A stretch of DNA of 64,000 bases from Centropus unirufus (taxonomy: Eukaryota > Chordata > Aves > Cuculiformes > Centropidae), in NCBI GenBank assembly GCA_013397695.1, contig VYZI01000347.1:678336-742335 (forward strand), read 5' to 3'. Within the stretch, counting starts at the first letter, position 1; every line of letters starts with the position of its first letter. The position numbers and the translations under genes are program-made. Below are positions 38,862 to 49,225 of the stretch, one piece after another. Below the pieces are notes generated by a model that did not search any database, was not told the origin of the DNA, and saw nothing but the letters and a program-made list of their open reading frames with translations.

Positions 38862-38933
38862 GACCTCGTGGCGCAAGGGTAGCGCGTCTGACTCCAGATC
38901 AGAAGGTTGTGTGTTCAAATCACACCGGGGTCA
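38862..38933 (+). tRNA. tRNA-Trp(CCA), variant copy
   Basis: Full 72-nt cloverleaf with anticodon CCA in CTCCAGA. It differs from the two identical Trp copies in the D loop (AAGGGTA against AATGGTA), in the variable region (GGTTG against GGCTG) and in the T loop (TTCAAAT against TTCGAAT). All stems remain paired. A TTTT terminator lies at 38962-38965. Its flanks are not part of either inverted repeat, so it is a separate, older copy. Confidence 0.93.
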
Positions 38934-39544
38934 GACATGGGGCTCTGCTGGTTGCCCCAACTTTTCTGAGGGACACAACCCTGCAAGGGTTTGGTCACCT
39001 CAGTTATAAGAGGGCATCTTTATTGGGGAAAAGATTCCCAGAGCTATCCTTTCAGCCAAGGAAGGGCTGGGTCAGATTGCAAGGTGCAATCATGAGCAAA
39101 AGTGCACCCCAGTGCTGAGATAAATACTCTTGAAAGCTATGCCCGAATGAATAAGGGAGGTAATAATGAGTGGAAATTGTAAAGTCCTCCTGGAGGACCG
39201 TTCTTGGCCATTTTTATTTCTTTGAAGACATTACATCCTCGGTGGTCAAGATGATGCAACACCTTTTATCCTGAACACAATTGGATTTCTGGTGAGGTCT
39301 CCCAGACCTATCACTGTAGCAGGACACACAGGCAGAGCTCCTAAGCTGAATCACAAGGTGATGGGAAAAGTGGCTGGATCAGGGGGCCGTGGGCATTGCG
39401 CCCAGTGGCAGGCAGTCCAGCTGACATTCTACCCTGCTTCTTGATGCATTGGATGTTCTGTGGGTTTTGTGATGGGCACAGGGGATGAGCCACACAACAA
39501 AGGACACTGGAAGCTCGACAGGCCCCCAGAAATGACAAGAGGAT

Positions 39545-39617
39545 GGGCCAGTGGCGCAATGGATAACGCGCCTGACTACGGATCAGGAGATTGTAGGTTC
39601 GACTCCTGCCTGGCTCA
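39545..39617 (+). tRNA. tRNA-Arg(ACG)
   Basis: 73-nt cloverleaf. Acceptor GGGCCAG pairs with CTGGCTC, the anticodon arm is CCTGA-CTACGGA-TCAGG with anticodon ACG (read as ICG after deamination), the T arm is GTAGG-TTCGACT-CCTGC, and the discriminator is A. Compared with the vertebrate ACG gene as I recall it, the T stem and the base of the anticodon stem are changed on both sides, so pairing is kept. A TTTT terminator follows at 39622-39625. The copy at 43046 is identical. Confidence 0.94.
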
Positions 39618-39821
39618 ACACTTTTAGCCTGGCTGCAGATCCTTCTACTACCCTGACTGCCTTCCTTCCCCTCACCATCACCCAACCTTCCAGGCCTTCT
39701 ACACCAAAAAACAGTGCTGGGCATTCTCTTGCCCTCCACAAACGAAAGTGTTCCTGCACACCCTGCAATGCTGCTGGACACCCCACCTCACCACTTACCT
39801 CAGCTCAGTGATGACACCCTT

Positions 39822-39912
39822 CTATTCCTAATACTTAGTCCAGTTCTACACTGGGAATAATGCATCCTGCTTTGGGACCCCCACTTTAAGGACATTAAAC
39901 ATTTGATGTCAG
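39822..39912 (+). mobile_element. Short CR1 scrap at the end of inverted repeat 2
   Basis: Reversed relative to the better copy at 42560-42838. It shares the CCAGTTCTACACTGGGAATA and TTTGGGACCCCCACTTTAAG blocks, which correspond to the CR1 segment that encodes the end of the RT-associated region. Only the part inside the duplicated arm is present. Confidence 0.55.
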
Positions 39913-40384
39913 GACATTTCTGGAGGCAAAACCAGGTTTTCACCCAAATCTATGGCCAAATGTGAGAGAAAAGAAGGTAGGATAATCAGCTATCTAAAAA
40001 CTTGTTTATCTTGACATTAGAGTAAAGATAAACAAATGTTTCTTTCCCAGGCTCTAGCAAGGCAGGCAGCAGGGCAGCTTAGGTAGGATTTTAGTAAATC
40101 TATGCTGACAGTTTGCAACTACTTTTGTGTCTTTCGTGTGTCTGTTTGGCTCAAGGGATTCCTGATGTGATCATCCTCTGGCATGAATAATCCACTGCCA
40201 TTGGCTCTGTCAGGAGGTGGAGAGACATAAAGATGAAAGCAGACTTTAATAAAGATGGAGGCAAAGAAGACATTGAATACCTCAGTCTGCTCTACATCTG
40301 TTGCTCTTTACCTCATTCATTCAGAAGTGGTCTCCCATTTCCTTTTCTTTTTCTTTGGCTACCAATGTGGTTCTGAAAGTAATT

Positions 40385-40441
40385 TTGTCAACTTATAAGG
40401 TAACTTATAAGTTAACTTTTGTTAACTTATTTTTGTCAACT
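40385..40441. repeat. Short imperfect AACTTAT/AACTTTT repeats
   Basis: Five imperfect copies of a GT(C/T)AACTTA-like unit lie in 57 bases, some inverted (GTTAACTTTTGTTAAC). This is low-complexity sequence. Confidence 0.6.
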
Positions 40442-40504
40442 TTACAATCTCAACTTTCATTTTTGTCCCTCAGTAACCAATTCTGTCAGATTGCAGGAAA
40501 TATT

Positions 40505-40985
40505 GCCACCTTGTTTGACACTTGTGGGATCACATCTGGAGCCTGTGTCTAATTTTGTGATCTCCTGAACAAGGAAGACATTACAGGCTACATTAAGTCC
40601 CAGAGGTGGTCATCCACATGAGAAGTTGGTGGAGTCTTTGGTGAGAGGCGGCCTAGAGAGCTAGGTTTCTCTAACATGGAGAAGGAGAACCCAAGGAAAC
40701 ATTATCATTTTGTTTTAAGCTATGTGTGCCTGCAGAAAAAGTGGATCCAGGCTTTTCATGTTGGCATGGAGGATGGAGCTCAACCAAATAAATCAAGATA
40801 AATGTGTATTAGATAATAGCAAAAAAAATAATCACACATCAAAGGGAACAGAGTAAAACAGTCTCAGAGAGGTTTGGAGTTCCCATCCTTGGAGACATTC
40901 AAGGCTCACCTAGCAAAACAATCTAATGTCAAAAACCTCTGTGCTCTGAACAGGGGATTAGATCTCCCACCTTCCAGGGAGCTTG
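40505..40985 (+). mobile_element. Degraded CR1 fragment
   Basis: The + strand holds CR1 sense blocks in order: a GTCTAATTTTGTGATCTCCTGAACAAGGAAGACATT-like stretch (split here, seen at about 40546-40581), then GGAGTTCCCATCCTTGGAGA, ACATTCAAGGCTCACCT and GGGGATTAGATCTCCCACCT near the 3' end. Stops and indels are frequent. It is old compared with the copies at 44.5 and 48.0 kb. Confidence 0.5.
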
Positions 40986-41085
40986 TAAAATTTGTTTGTT
41001 CAATAATTTGCTAAATCCTCATGTGTCCTCCTCGGTACCCCTCACAAAGCCCATCCAGTGATGGGAAGCCCCTAAAACTCCAGGA

Positions 41086-41158
41086 GGGCCAGTGGAACAG
41101 TGTGCCACACACCTGGCTATGGATCAGGATATTGCAGATTCAGCTCCTGCCTGGCTCA
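41086..41158 (+). pseudogene. tRNA-Arg pseudogene (anticodon now ATG)
   Basis: This is exactly the length of the intact tRNA-Arg genes and shares the acceptor ends GGGCCAGTGG and CTGCCTGGCTCA. Box A is destroyed (GTGGAACAGTGTGCCACAC in place of GTGGCGCAATGGATAACGC). Box B is AGATTCAGCTCC instead of GGTTCGACTCC. The anticodon loop reads CTATGGA, so ACG has become ATG, a CpG-type C to T change. The T stem has a mismatch. A TTTT still follows at 41162. The flanks do not match the functional copies, so it derives from an older copy. Confidence 0.85.
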
Positions 41159-41437
41159 TCATTTTCCTACTCACAAACTGCCCATAGCACTGATGGTGAC
41201 AGGAGTCTTTCTCCGTGTTGACCTGCCTTTGCCTGGTGATTCTCGCTATGCTTCCTGCACAGCTTGCCTCACATCGGGGAGGCTTTGACTGGATATGCTG
41301 GGGGAAAAAAAAAATCATCACGAAGATGGTAAATCACAGAGAGAGGGATCAGAGTCTACAGACTCTACATTTTTGGAGCTGTTCAGAATTCAAGCAGGCA
41401 AGGCATTGATCTCAATGTCTGCCCCGGAAAGTAGAGC

Positions 41438-42183
41438 CCCTGTCCATCGTGGTCGTGCGGAGAGAGCTGTGTGAGGGGGTTGCGTGTGGGGGGCAGGGCC
41501 CCTGTAGGGTGGTGTGGGCAGTGTGTGTGGTTGTTTGCCCTTGGTGTGAGGAGGGCACTGGTCAAGGCTGGTTTGTCAGAGGCACGAGAAGCGCCTTTGC
41601 CCCAGGGGCTGTGGCATGGGCAGCAATCCGGGGTGGAAATTGAGGGTAGAGCATTTCCAGCGTTGACCTCGTGGCGCAATGGTAGCGCGTCTGACTCCAG
41701 ATCAGAAGGCTGTGTGTTCGAATCACACCGGGGTCAGCCAGCCAGACGGAGGCGTGAGGTGGCCATCCTTCACTTAACCCCTTTTTTGCTCCCATTCCTC
41801 ACCCCAGCGTGGTGGTGAAGGGCACTAAGTGAGGCACGGCAGAGAGGTCCTCCGGTGTTGGGCAGTGTTTGGATAGGTTCAGTGTTCCCTTGTCCCACGT
41901 CTACAAGGGAGACAGGACTAGTGGACACCTGAGGTGTGGCACCGTAGTGTGGGTACCGCTTCTAGTCCTGATGCCCGGCCACAAGAGCAAGTGCACCTGA
42001 GTCCAGATGAAGACTTCTACAAAAACCCCCATCTGAATTCTTCTAATCCATGTCAGGGCACATTATCCATTACAGTCCTGGTCCTTGTGAGCCTGGTACC
42101 TCATGGCAACGTGTTGTGTTGCTGCAGTTTGTGGGGTTTGCCTCCCATCTTATTACTGTGCATTTTGAGGAAAGTCTACATCA
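41438..42183 (+). repeat. Inverted repeat 1, right arm (carries tRNA-Trp)
   Basis: Partner of 37703-38443 in reverse orientation. The first bases (about TGTCCATCGTGGTCGTGCGG) match the reversed inner end of the left arm. The outer end breaks off inside CR1-derived sequence (GCCTCCCATCTTATTACTGT). Confidence 0.9.
41665..41736 (+). tRNA. tRNA-Trp(CCA)
   Basis: Identical over all 72 nt to the minus-strand gene at 38145-38216: full cloverleaf, anticodon CCA, intact boxes A and B, discriminator A. The first long T run is at 41782-41787, 45 bases downstream, so the primary transcript would have a long 3' trailer. The same is true of the partner copy. Confidence 0.95.
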
Positions 42184-42299
42184 AAGTGGGAGGATAAGTC
42201 AGGAATCACTGGATCAAAACGGACACATGAAGTGCACAAAAATAGCTGCAAACTGACAGTGTAGGTTTACTAAAGTCCTACCTGATTTGCGCAGGTACC

Positions 42300-42470
42300 T
42301 ACCTTGCTAGAGCCTGGGAAAGAAACATATGTTCATCTTGACTTCAGTGAGATTTCAAACAAGTTCTCCCAGAGCTTTCTTGTAGCCAGATTGCAAAGAT
42401 CTGGACTCAATGAGAGGTTACGAAAGCGGGTGAATGAAAACTTGGCTATGCCAAACAATTGGAAGTGTAC
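42300..42470 (+). mobile_element. CR1 reverse-transcriptase fragment
   Basis: The + strand encodes a decayed version of the CR1 RT segment that normally reads ...VYLDFSKAFDTVSHS: here it gives ETYVHLDFSEISNKFSQSFL at about 42321-42380. The rest of the element is missing or unrecognisable. It lies between the two right-hand inverted-repeat arms. Confidence 0.5.
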
Positions 42471-42494
42471 TTTTCCCCCATATTTGTCCAGAGC

Positions 42495-42575
42495 CTCTCA
42501 TTTTAATTTGTAAAATTACAATTTACAATTAATTTTTTTTTTAATTTTACAATTAAAATTTATTTTAATTTTTAC
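42495..42575. repeat. AT-rich low-complexity tract
   Basis: Almost pure A/T, made of AATTTTAC / GTAAAATT-type units and a run of T. It has self-complementary pieces and could fold into a hairpin. It lies at the junction between two CR1 pieces of opposite orientation. Confidence 0.65.
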
Positions 42576-42838
42576 TCTCTTCTCTAAATGCTGTGGAAAA
42601 GCCTGTTGCGATGACCTCCTCCAAGGTACTGGAATGTTGCTGTCGGGTCCTTAATGAAAGGGCCTCTACCCAGACCGAATAAATGCAGTTCCCATGGCTT
42701 TTCCTCATCCAGCAAGTGCTCCAAAACCAGGCCATTCTGGTGGCCCTCCGCTGCACTTGTTGCAGATGTTCAATATCCTTAAAGTGGGGGTCCCAAAGCA
42801 GGGTGCATTATTCCCAGTGTAGAACTGGACTAAGTATT
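42560..42838 (-). mobile_element. CR1 fragment
   Basis: The + strand is reversed CR1: CATTCTGGTGGCCCTCCGCT, then TTCAATATCCTTAAAGTGGG, then GGTCCCAAAGCAGGGTGCAT, the usual block order for the region that encodes the C-terminal part of the ORF2 protein. Its last 80 bases are shared with inverted repeat 2. Confidence 0.7.
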
Positions 42839-43567
42839 AGGAAGGGAGGAGTGTCATCACTGAGCTGAGTGGTGAGGTAGGGTGTCCAGCAGCATTGCGG
42901 GGTGTGCAGGAACACTTTCGTTTGTGAAGGGCAAGAGAATGCCCAGCACTGTTTTTTGGTGTAGAAGGCCTGGAAGGTTGGGTGATGGTGAGGGGAAGGA
43001 AGGCAGTCAGGGCAGTAGAAGGATCTGCGACCAGGCTAAAAGCATTGAGCCAGGCAGGAGTCGAACCTACAATCTCCTGATCCGTAGTCAGGCGCGTTAT
43101 CCATTGCGCCACTGGCCCATCCTCTTGTCATTTCTGGGGACCTGTCGAGCTTCCAATGTCCTTTGTTGTGTGGCTCATCCCCTGTGCCCATCACAAAACC
43201 CACAGAACATCCAATGCATCAAGAAGCAGGGTAGAATGTCAGCTGGACTGCCTGTCACTGGGCACAACGCCCACGGCCCCCTGATCCAGCCACTTCTCCC
43301 ATCACCTTGTGATTCAGCTTAGGAGCTCTGCCTGTGTGTCCTGCTACAGTGATAGGTCTGTGAGACCTCACCAAAATCAAATTGTGTTCAGGATAAAAGG
43401 TGTTCCTTGGCATCGTCTTGACCACTGAGGATCTAATGATGTAATGTCTTCAAAGAAATCTATCATAATGGCCAAGAGTGGTCTGGTTTTAGTGATTCCA
43501 TGATCAGTGTTTCCACTCATCATGACCTTCTTCCTTCATTTGGGCATGGCTTTCAAGAGTATTTCTT
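42755..43567 (-). repeat. Inverted repeat 2, right arm (carries tRNA-Arg)
   Basis: Reverse complement of 39121-39912. It includes the tRNA-Arg and about 450 bases of flank on its far side, ending near CTTTCAAGAGTATTTCTTCC. Confidence 0.9.
43046..43118 (-). tRNA. tRNA-Arg(ACG)
   Basis: Identical over 73 nt to the gene at 39545-39617 but on the opposite strand. It has a full cloverleaf, anticodon ACG and discriminator A. The terminator on the minus strand is the AAAA at 43038-43041, directly after the gene. It has the same paired T-stem variant as its partner. Confidence 0.94.
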
Positions 43568-44496
43568 CCATAGTCTTCATGTGGGCTCCTAGGTGAGGCT
43601 CATCAGATTAAAGCTGTCCAGATCCTCCCTCTTAATTTTCTTGAAAGAACTTCTGATATTACTCAGGTGAAAATGATCTCAGTTTCTGTAATCCTACACT
43701 GAATAACTATCATTGATACCCTCCAGATATCTCCTGGACTGGTTGTACCACCCTATGTTTCTCTTTCAGACAAATATTGCAGTGGATAAATCCTGGATCC
43801 CAAGGAGTGACTGACCCTGCAGTCCAGAAGCTTCTTGCACTTTCATGAGCAAGACTTGACTTCTTTCACAGCTTCTGGATGAGTCCACCTGCAGACCGCA
43901 CCCACCACATCACCTCCTTGCTTTGGCATCCACAGTGGTTATGATTCATAACCTCCAGCCTGCCTGAATTTCCCCTACCCCACCCCCAGCTGATCCTTTG
44001 GTGGCATCCTATAGTTTACCAATACCTGCAGAGCCCTGTCCATCCTACAGGACTAGCTGCACTAGCTGCACTAGCTCTGGTTTAAATCCATTCTCTGTCA
44101 TGTATTCTGCCAGGAACAAGACTTTTTGCTCTCAGAAATCCATCAGACATTTTTCTTAAAACCAACTGTGGTTAAACCTCTTTCACAAATGTCCCATTTC
44201 ATCTGGATCTCCTGCAGGATTGGATACAGGCAGGGTGAGTGCATCGCCATCTGTTCCATTCCTATTCTCTTTCACAGCATGTTTGTTTTTTTAGCATTAA
44301 ACCCATCTTATCTTTTGTCCACCTCCAATTTATCTCATATTGTTCCTTACTGCTCTATCTTCTTCCTTGTGTGACAAATTCTGACATCTTCGGACTCTGT
44401 TCCTGCTTGCCTTAGAGCTCATGTTAAAAACCTTATAGGCAGAGCTCTGACATCTCTACTAATGTCTCTTTCCTCTTAAAGAAAATAAACTATTTA
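43568..44496. other. Intergenic, nothing recognised
   Basis: No gene was seen. A small three-unit tandem repeat of CTAGCTGCA lies at about 44053-44077. Confidence 0.5.
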
Positions 44497-44636
44497 ATAT
44501 AAGTACCCATCAAGGCCAAGTTGGATGAGGCTTTAAACAACTTGATCCAGTGGAAGGTGATTTGCCCATGGAAGGAGGGTTTGAACTGGATGATCTTTAA
44601 GGTTTCTTCCAACCCAAACAGTTCTATGATTATATA
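44497..44636 (+). mobile_element. CR1 3' end
   Basis: The + strand ends with the CR1 3' UTR signature in sense orientation: AAGGCCAAGTTGGATGAGGC, then TGGATGATCTTTAAGG, then TTCCAACCCAAACAGTTCTA with a TATGATTAT tail. This is a short, severely 5'-truncated insertion, which is typical of CR1. Confidence 0.85.
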
Positions 44637-45623
44637 AATTATATAAAATTGTATGAAGCTAGAAAAAAAATAATTACTCTGTATTTATACCCTTATCCTG
44701 AAAGTGGGCAACTCCCTACAGTCCCGAAAATTTGGTGTCAGCAACCAAAAGCCTTCTCTGCTCTGCAGACCTGTGAATAATTCTCATGTCTTTGCTCTGT
44801 GCATTATCCGTGCTGAAGATGAAGCAGAGGCAGGCACCTGCCTTTCCATTTTAGCAAACCTTACCTCACAAGAAGGGCCTTCTGTCCCTTCCTCCTACAG
44901 TGTGTCCCCCACAAGAGGGAGCCAGGAACCAGCTCATGAGCTCCACAAGCTGCAAAGCCAAGCTGGAGATTTATTTGCTCAATGAAAGTTCCTATATCTC
45001 TAGGCTAGGCAGTAAAGTCAGCTTGTTTCCTTCCCTGAAATAGATTTATTTCTACACAGTACATATGTCTTTTTGACCATTCTTTATTCAAACCCCATCA
45101 GCCCACATTTTTCTAGGAATGCCGCCTCAGATGCTGTCACAGGAGCTTCTGCTGCCTGCTCCCTGCTGACCACCTTGTAGTAGCACCTCTCATCTCTCCT
45201 ACCCTGATACTTACTTAGTTTCCAACTGCATGATATAATGGTAGAGACTCAGATGCCTGAATACAGGCATCTAGTTTTCTGTTATGAGATATGCTGCCTG
45301 GTCTATATTTACCTCTCTAAAGACCTCTAAGTATCCCATAGATCTCTGTCTCATCCAAGTATCTTGGATGCTACATTGATATTATGTTCAGTTAACGGAG
45401 CCCTGCCTGAGAATAGAGAGTCAGCTCCAAGATTTGGGCAATTAAAGTAGGTGTCTCCACGTAGGGATGTATTTGCATGTTGTACAGTTGATACACCACA
45501 TCGATATATTAAAATGTCTTGAAGAGTTGCAGGAGATATTTTTGACCATTTAGCTTTGCTGTGTTCATTTGTATTTTTAAGCAGAATATATTAATGTCTG
45601 TATGATATAAAATAGACAGATGA
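44637..45623. other. Intergenic, nothing recognised
   Basis: A 93-codon open frame at 44704-44985 has no motif. Nothing else was recognised. Confidence 0.5.
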
Positions 45624-46515
45624 TAGAATCATAGAATGATTTGGGTTGGAAGGAACCTCAAAGATCATCCAGTTCCAACAACCCTTCCCTGGGCAGGAGC
45701 ACCTTCCACTGGATTAGAGTACTCAAAGCCTCATCCAGCCTGGCCTTGGACACCTCCAGGGATGGGGTATCTACCACTCCTCTGGGCGATTTTTGCCAGT
45801 GTCTCACCACTCTCACGAGAAAAAAAAAAACTCTTCCTAATATCTAAATGTCCCCTCTTTCAGCTTAAAACCATTCCCCCTCATCTCATCCCTGCAGTCC
45901 CCGATAAAGAGCTTCTACCCAGCTTTCCAGTAAGCCCCCTCCAAGTAGGGGAAGGCTGCTATAAGGTCTCTGCAGAGCCTCCTCTTCTCCAGGCTAAACA
46001 AGCTTATGTCTCGTCGCCTGTCCTCATATGGGAAGTGCTCCAGCCCTCAGATCAACTCTGTGGCCTCCTCTGGATTCACTCTAACAGATCCATAGCCTTC
46101 CTGTGCTGAAGACGCCAGAACTGAATGCAGGACTCCAGGTGAGGTTTCAAAAGAGCAGGGTAGTGGGGGATAATCCCCTCCCTCGACCTGCTGCTCCCAC
46201 TTTTTTTTCTTGCAATGTTAGATCTATTCTGAGACTCAGCCTTCCCCTTGTGTTCATTAGGAACCTGGGCCAACTGCAGTTTCCTTGTCAATGTCTTCGT
46301 ATTATGCATTTCACTGAAGTGCCTGAAAATGGATATAAAGAGCTCTCCTGCCACATGGCTGCCTAGGAGACTCGATGCTACCTGCAAATTTGAAATGAAA
46401 AATTATCAAAGAAACCTGAAAGGCAGACAACAATGCACACTGACATAGGGGAAGCTTTGTATTGTTGATCCAGGCCATTGGGTCAGAACAACATCAATAA
46501 ATATCGTGTTGAAAC
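45624..46515 (-). mobile_element. CR1 copy, about 0.9 kb
   Basis: The + strand opens with the reversed CR1 3' end (ATAGAATCATAGAATGATTTGGGTTGGAAGG, read in parts) and runs through the standard blocks: CACCTCCAGGGATGGGGTAT, TTTTGCCAGTGTCTCACCAC, TCTTCTCCAGGCTAAACAAG, GACGCCAGAACTGAATGCAG. It ends at a decayed AGGCCATTG...ATCAATAAATATCGTGTTGA block. ORF frames are broken by stops. Confidence 0.88.
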
Positions 46516-47769
46516 AGTAAGTGACATTGGTTTCTTCTGCTCTGAAGGAGAGCCTGTCCTTTCAGCTACCATTTCAATAAGACTGTTGATAGCACAATTC
46601 AAACATTGTACAGACAGATCCTTATGAAAATGGTATAATTAATCTCATTTGTCCTCTGCTCTTTGTGCATCTGTGAAATTCAGGGTGCTGCTCATGACAT
46701 CTAAAGATTAATAAAGTGCACCTCATGTATGAGCCTGCTGTATTTTCTATGGTGCAACAGTGGTTCCCAAAGGGAAATAAATGAGGAACAGTGGGCATCC
46801 CACCCATAGACACAGCAAATAAATCTGACCTTTTCTCTGGAGCTTTGAAGGATAAAAAAGCTTCATTTTTTTCAACTATATTTGAAGAACCAGAAAAGTG
46901 ACAAAGCATTTCTTCAGGACTCCTTGGAGCAGGGGGTTGACAAATACTCATTTTTTAGTTTATGAGCGTCCCTGTAGCATTTGATCCTGCTGAAGAGAAG
47001 AACGTAATAACTGCCGGGGGGCTGAACAATGGCTTCGGGCAATAGGTACAGGAATCCACAGTGCTGATCACATCTAAGATGGTAAGATCTTTTTTTTAAA
47101 AAAGAAAAAAAAGCTATTTTAATAATATTGTATGTTCCATGGAAGTCGTGGAAACCTGAGCATAAACCAAGGTGATTAATTCCAGGCTGCTGTAACTTGT
47201 TTTGTGGGGAATAAGGCACTAACATTTGAGGAATTAAGGTGTGGGAGAACAATGGGACATAACAACTCAGCCCTGGGAAGAATTTCTGGCCATCTCCACA
47301 TGCTTTTAACGAAATGCATTATGAAACCACATGATCTCTCTGTAGAAGTGCAGGCTGATGCATTCTGACTGACACTTAGGATTTCTGTAAGATAATAATG
47401 CATTCAAACTGAAACCATGTGAGAAGAACCTTAATTAATCTGCACAGCTTTAATAACCAGTTACTTTACCTTGAAGGCCTAAGTTCTTAGATCTTTAATA
47501 TTCAAATGTTTGCTCTGCATGACGTAAGAGTGGAGATGGAAAATAACCTGTGCTGCCTTGATTTGAATGAGTAAACTCCCCTTCTGGATTTTTTTTCAAA
47601 GTATTTGAAAGCAAAATGAGCAAGTTCAGCATCTTGGAGAAAGTTACCTACTAACTGACAAGATCCATACTTTCAGCTGTGGCCTGGGACCAAGGTCTGA
47701 AGACAAGTATGTGAATGATTTAGCTATTTTTATTAATATACAAGTTTAAGAGTTTGGAAAATATATCTT

Positions 47770-48112
47770 TTACACTTCAACTTAGCAGAAGCTCCTTCTA
47801 GCAACCTTCCAGTACATAAAGGGTGCCTATAGGAAAGCTGTGAAGGGGAAAGGCTCTTTATCAGGGCGTGCAGGGATAAGATAAAGGGAAATGATTTTAA
47901 GCTGAACGAGGGGAGATTTAAATGAGATGTGAGGAAGAAATTTTTTACTGTATGGGTAGTGAGGCACTGGTACAGGATGCCCAGAGAAGTCATGGATGCC
48001 CCATCCCTTGAGCAACCTAATCCAGTGGCAAGTGTCCCTGTCCATGGCAGGAGGGTTTAACTGGATGATCTTTAAGGTCCTTTCCAACCCAAATCATTCT
48101 ATGATTCTAAGT
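47770..48112 (+). mobile_element. CR1 3' end
   Basis: The sense-oriented CR1 3' region: CCTTCCAGTACATAAAGGGT, AGGAAAGCTGTGAAGGGGAA, GGTACAGGATGCCCAGAGAA, GGATGATCTTTAAGGTCC, and the tail CATTCTATGATTCTA. It is 5' truncated and fairly well preserved. Confidence 0.88.
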
Positions 48113-48970
48113 TTCAAACATAGTTACTCTGGTAAATCTCTCAAAAGGAAAAAAAATCTGAACCAGTTCGATGTTTACATCCATATGTATTCAAATACAT
48201 GGAACTTGATATCCTAGCATGAAAATCAGGGTTGGCCTTGCTCAAAATTTGAATTTGCATCCAAGGCAAGTTGTGGATGGCGTATGCATTCACAGCAACA
48301 ATTTATATGGAATGAAGACTTTTCAGCCCTGTTTCACACAACACTGCTGGCTGAAAGGATATTACTATTCTTTTTGTCTGACCGTGCTGTAACCAGGATA
48401 TGTGAAACCTAGCTCCCATTCTGTTTTTCCCTGCTGTGGATGCTTGCATTTCAGTATGAGTCTAGCACTGTCTGGCACAATTGACCTTCAATCAGTTAAC
48501 CACACATGAGTGTCCGGTGTCATTTTAAATGTTAGGCAGTACATACAGCCACCTATTTGCTTCCCTAGTCACATGCAGATTGTCCAAGAGGTCCTGTGTT
48601 ACTGAGTAGTCCCACCAGATTCTTGGGATACCTTAAGGCAGCCCACAAGAGTTAAACCTATATACTGAGGTAACTGAATTGAGTCCATAATACCAACCAA
48701 CTGATATTTTCAGGAAGAAAATTGATTGCATGGTTGACTCCAATTTTATTTTTCAGTTAGGGAAATAATGCAAAAAAAAACATTTATTTGCATTGATGAA
48801 TGGAGACTGTAAATGTTGCAGCAACATCTAGGAGCTTCTTCTCTAGTTATCATCATCAACAGTCTTCTAGCATTCCTAGGTGCCTGCTTTCCCACCAAAA
48901 CAACAGCTAATTTTGTCCAGGTGGTCCATTACCGATCACTTTTGTCTTTCTAGGTAACAAGTAACAAAGA
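48113..48970. other. AvBD11 upstream region, nothing recognised
   Basis: AT-rich and without open frames of note. It may hold an upstream AvBD11 exon 1 or regulatory sites that I cannot identify. Confidence 0.4.
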
Positions 48971-48978
48971 TCTCCGGG

Positions 48979-48985
48979 TGAGTCA
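48979..48985 (+). promoter_or_regulatory. AP-1-type site upstream of AvBD11
   Basis: A perfect TGAGTCA lies about 240 bases before the AvBD11 ATG and about 175 bases before the TATA box. AP-1 sites are common in inducible innate-immunity promoters. A 7-base match alone is weak evidence. Confidence 0.35.
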
Positions 48986-49155
48986 GTATCGAGAAGCGGT
49001 TGGACAGCGAGGTACAGTTACCTCTTTGCTTCCTTTTGTGACCCTCTGCCATTGTTCAGGTTTAGCCGTGTGCACCGGTCAAGCTGCACTCTCATTGCCT
49101 TGCACACTCATCACTGCCAAGGTCCTCTGGACAGACAGTTCTGTTCCCTCAGCCC

Positions 49156-49161
49156 TATAAA
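49156..49161 (+). promoter_or_regulatory. TATA box of AvBD11 (candidate)
   Basis: CCCTATAAATGC is a good TATA box and predicts a start near 49185-49190, about 40 bases before the ATG. If it is used, the 5' UTR and signal peptide share one exon. The alternative is a separate non-coding exon 1 farther upstream, spliced to the acceptor at 49204-49205 (TCTTCACAG). Confidence 0.45.
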
Positions 49162-49225
49162 TGCAAGTGCTCAGAGGTTCTGGCATTGTGGCCCTGTCTT
49201 CACAGTGCAGCTGAGACTTTCCATC

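Larger units (their letters stand above)
39121..39912 (+). repeat. Inverted repeat 2, left arm (carries tRNA-Arg)
   Basis: This arm is the reverse complement of 42755-43567. It holds about 420 bases of flank before the tRNA-Arg, the tRNA, and about 200 bases after it, and ends inside a small CR1 scrap. Flanks differ by scattered substitutions and a few indels, while the tRNA is identical in both arms. Confidence 0.9.

Noticed and set aside
39341..39811. Pair of 146- and 86-codon frames over the tRNA-Arg, repeated at 42.8-43.3 kb
   Set aside because: Same reason: shadows of the inverted repeat and the tRNA. Apparent protein conservation follows DNA duplication.
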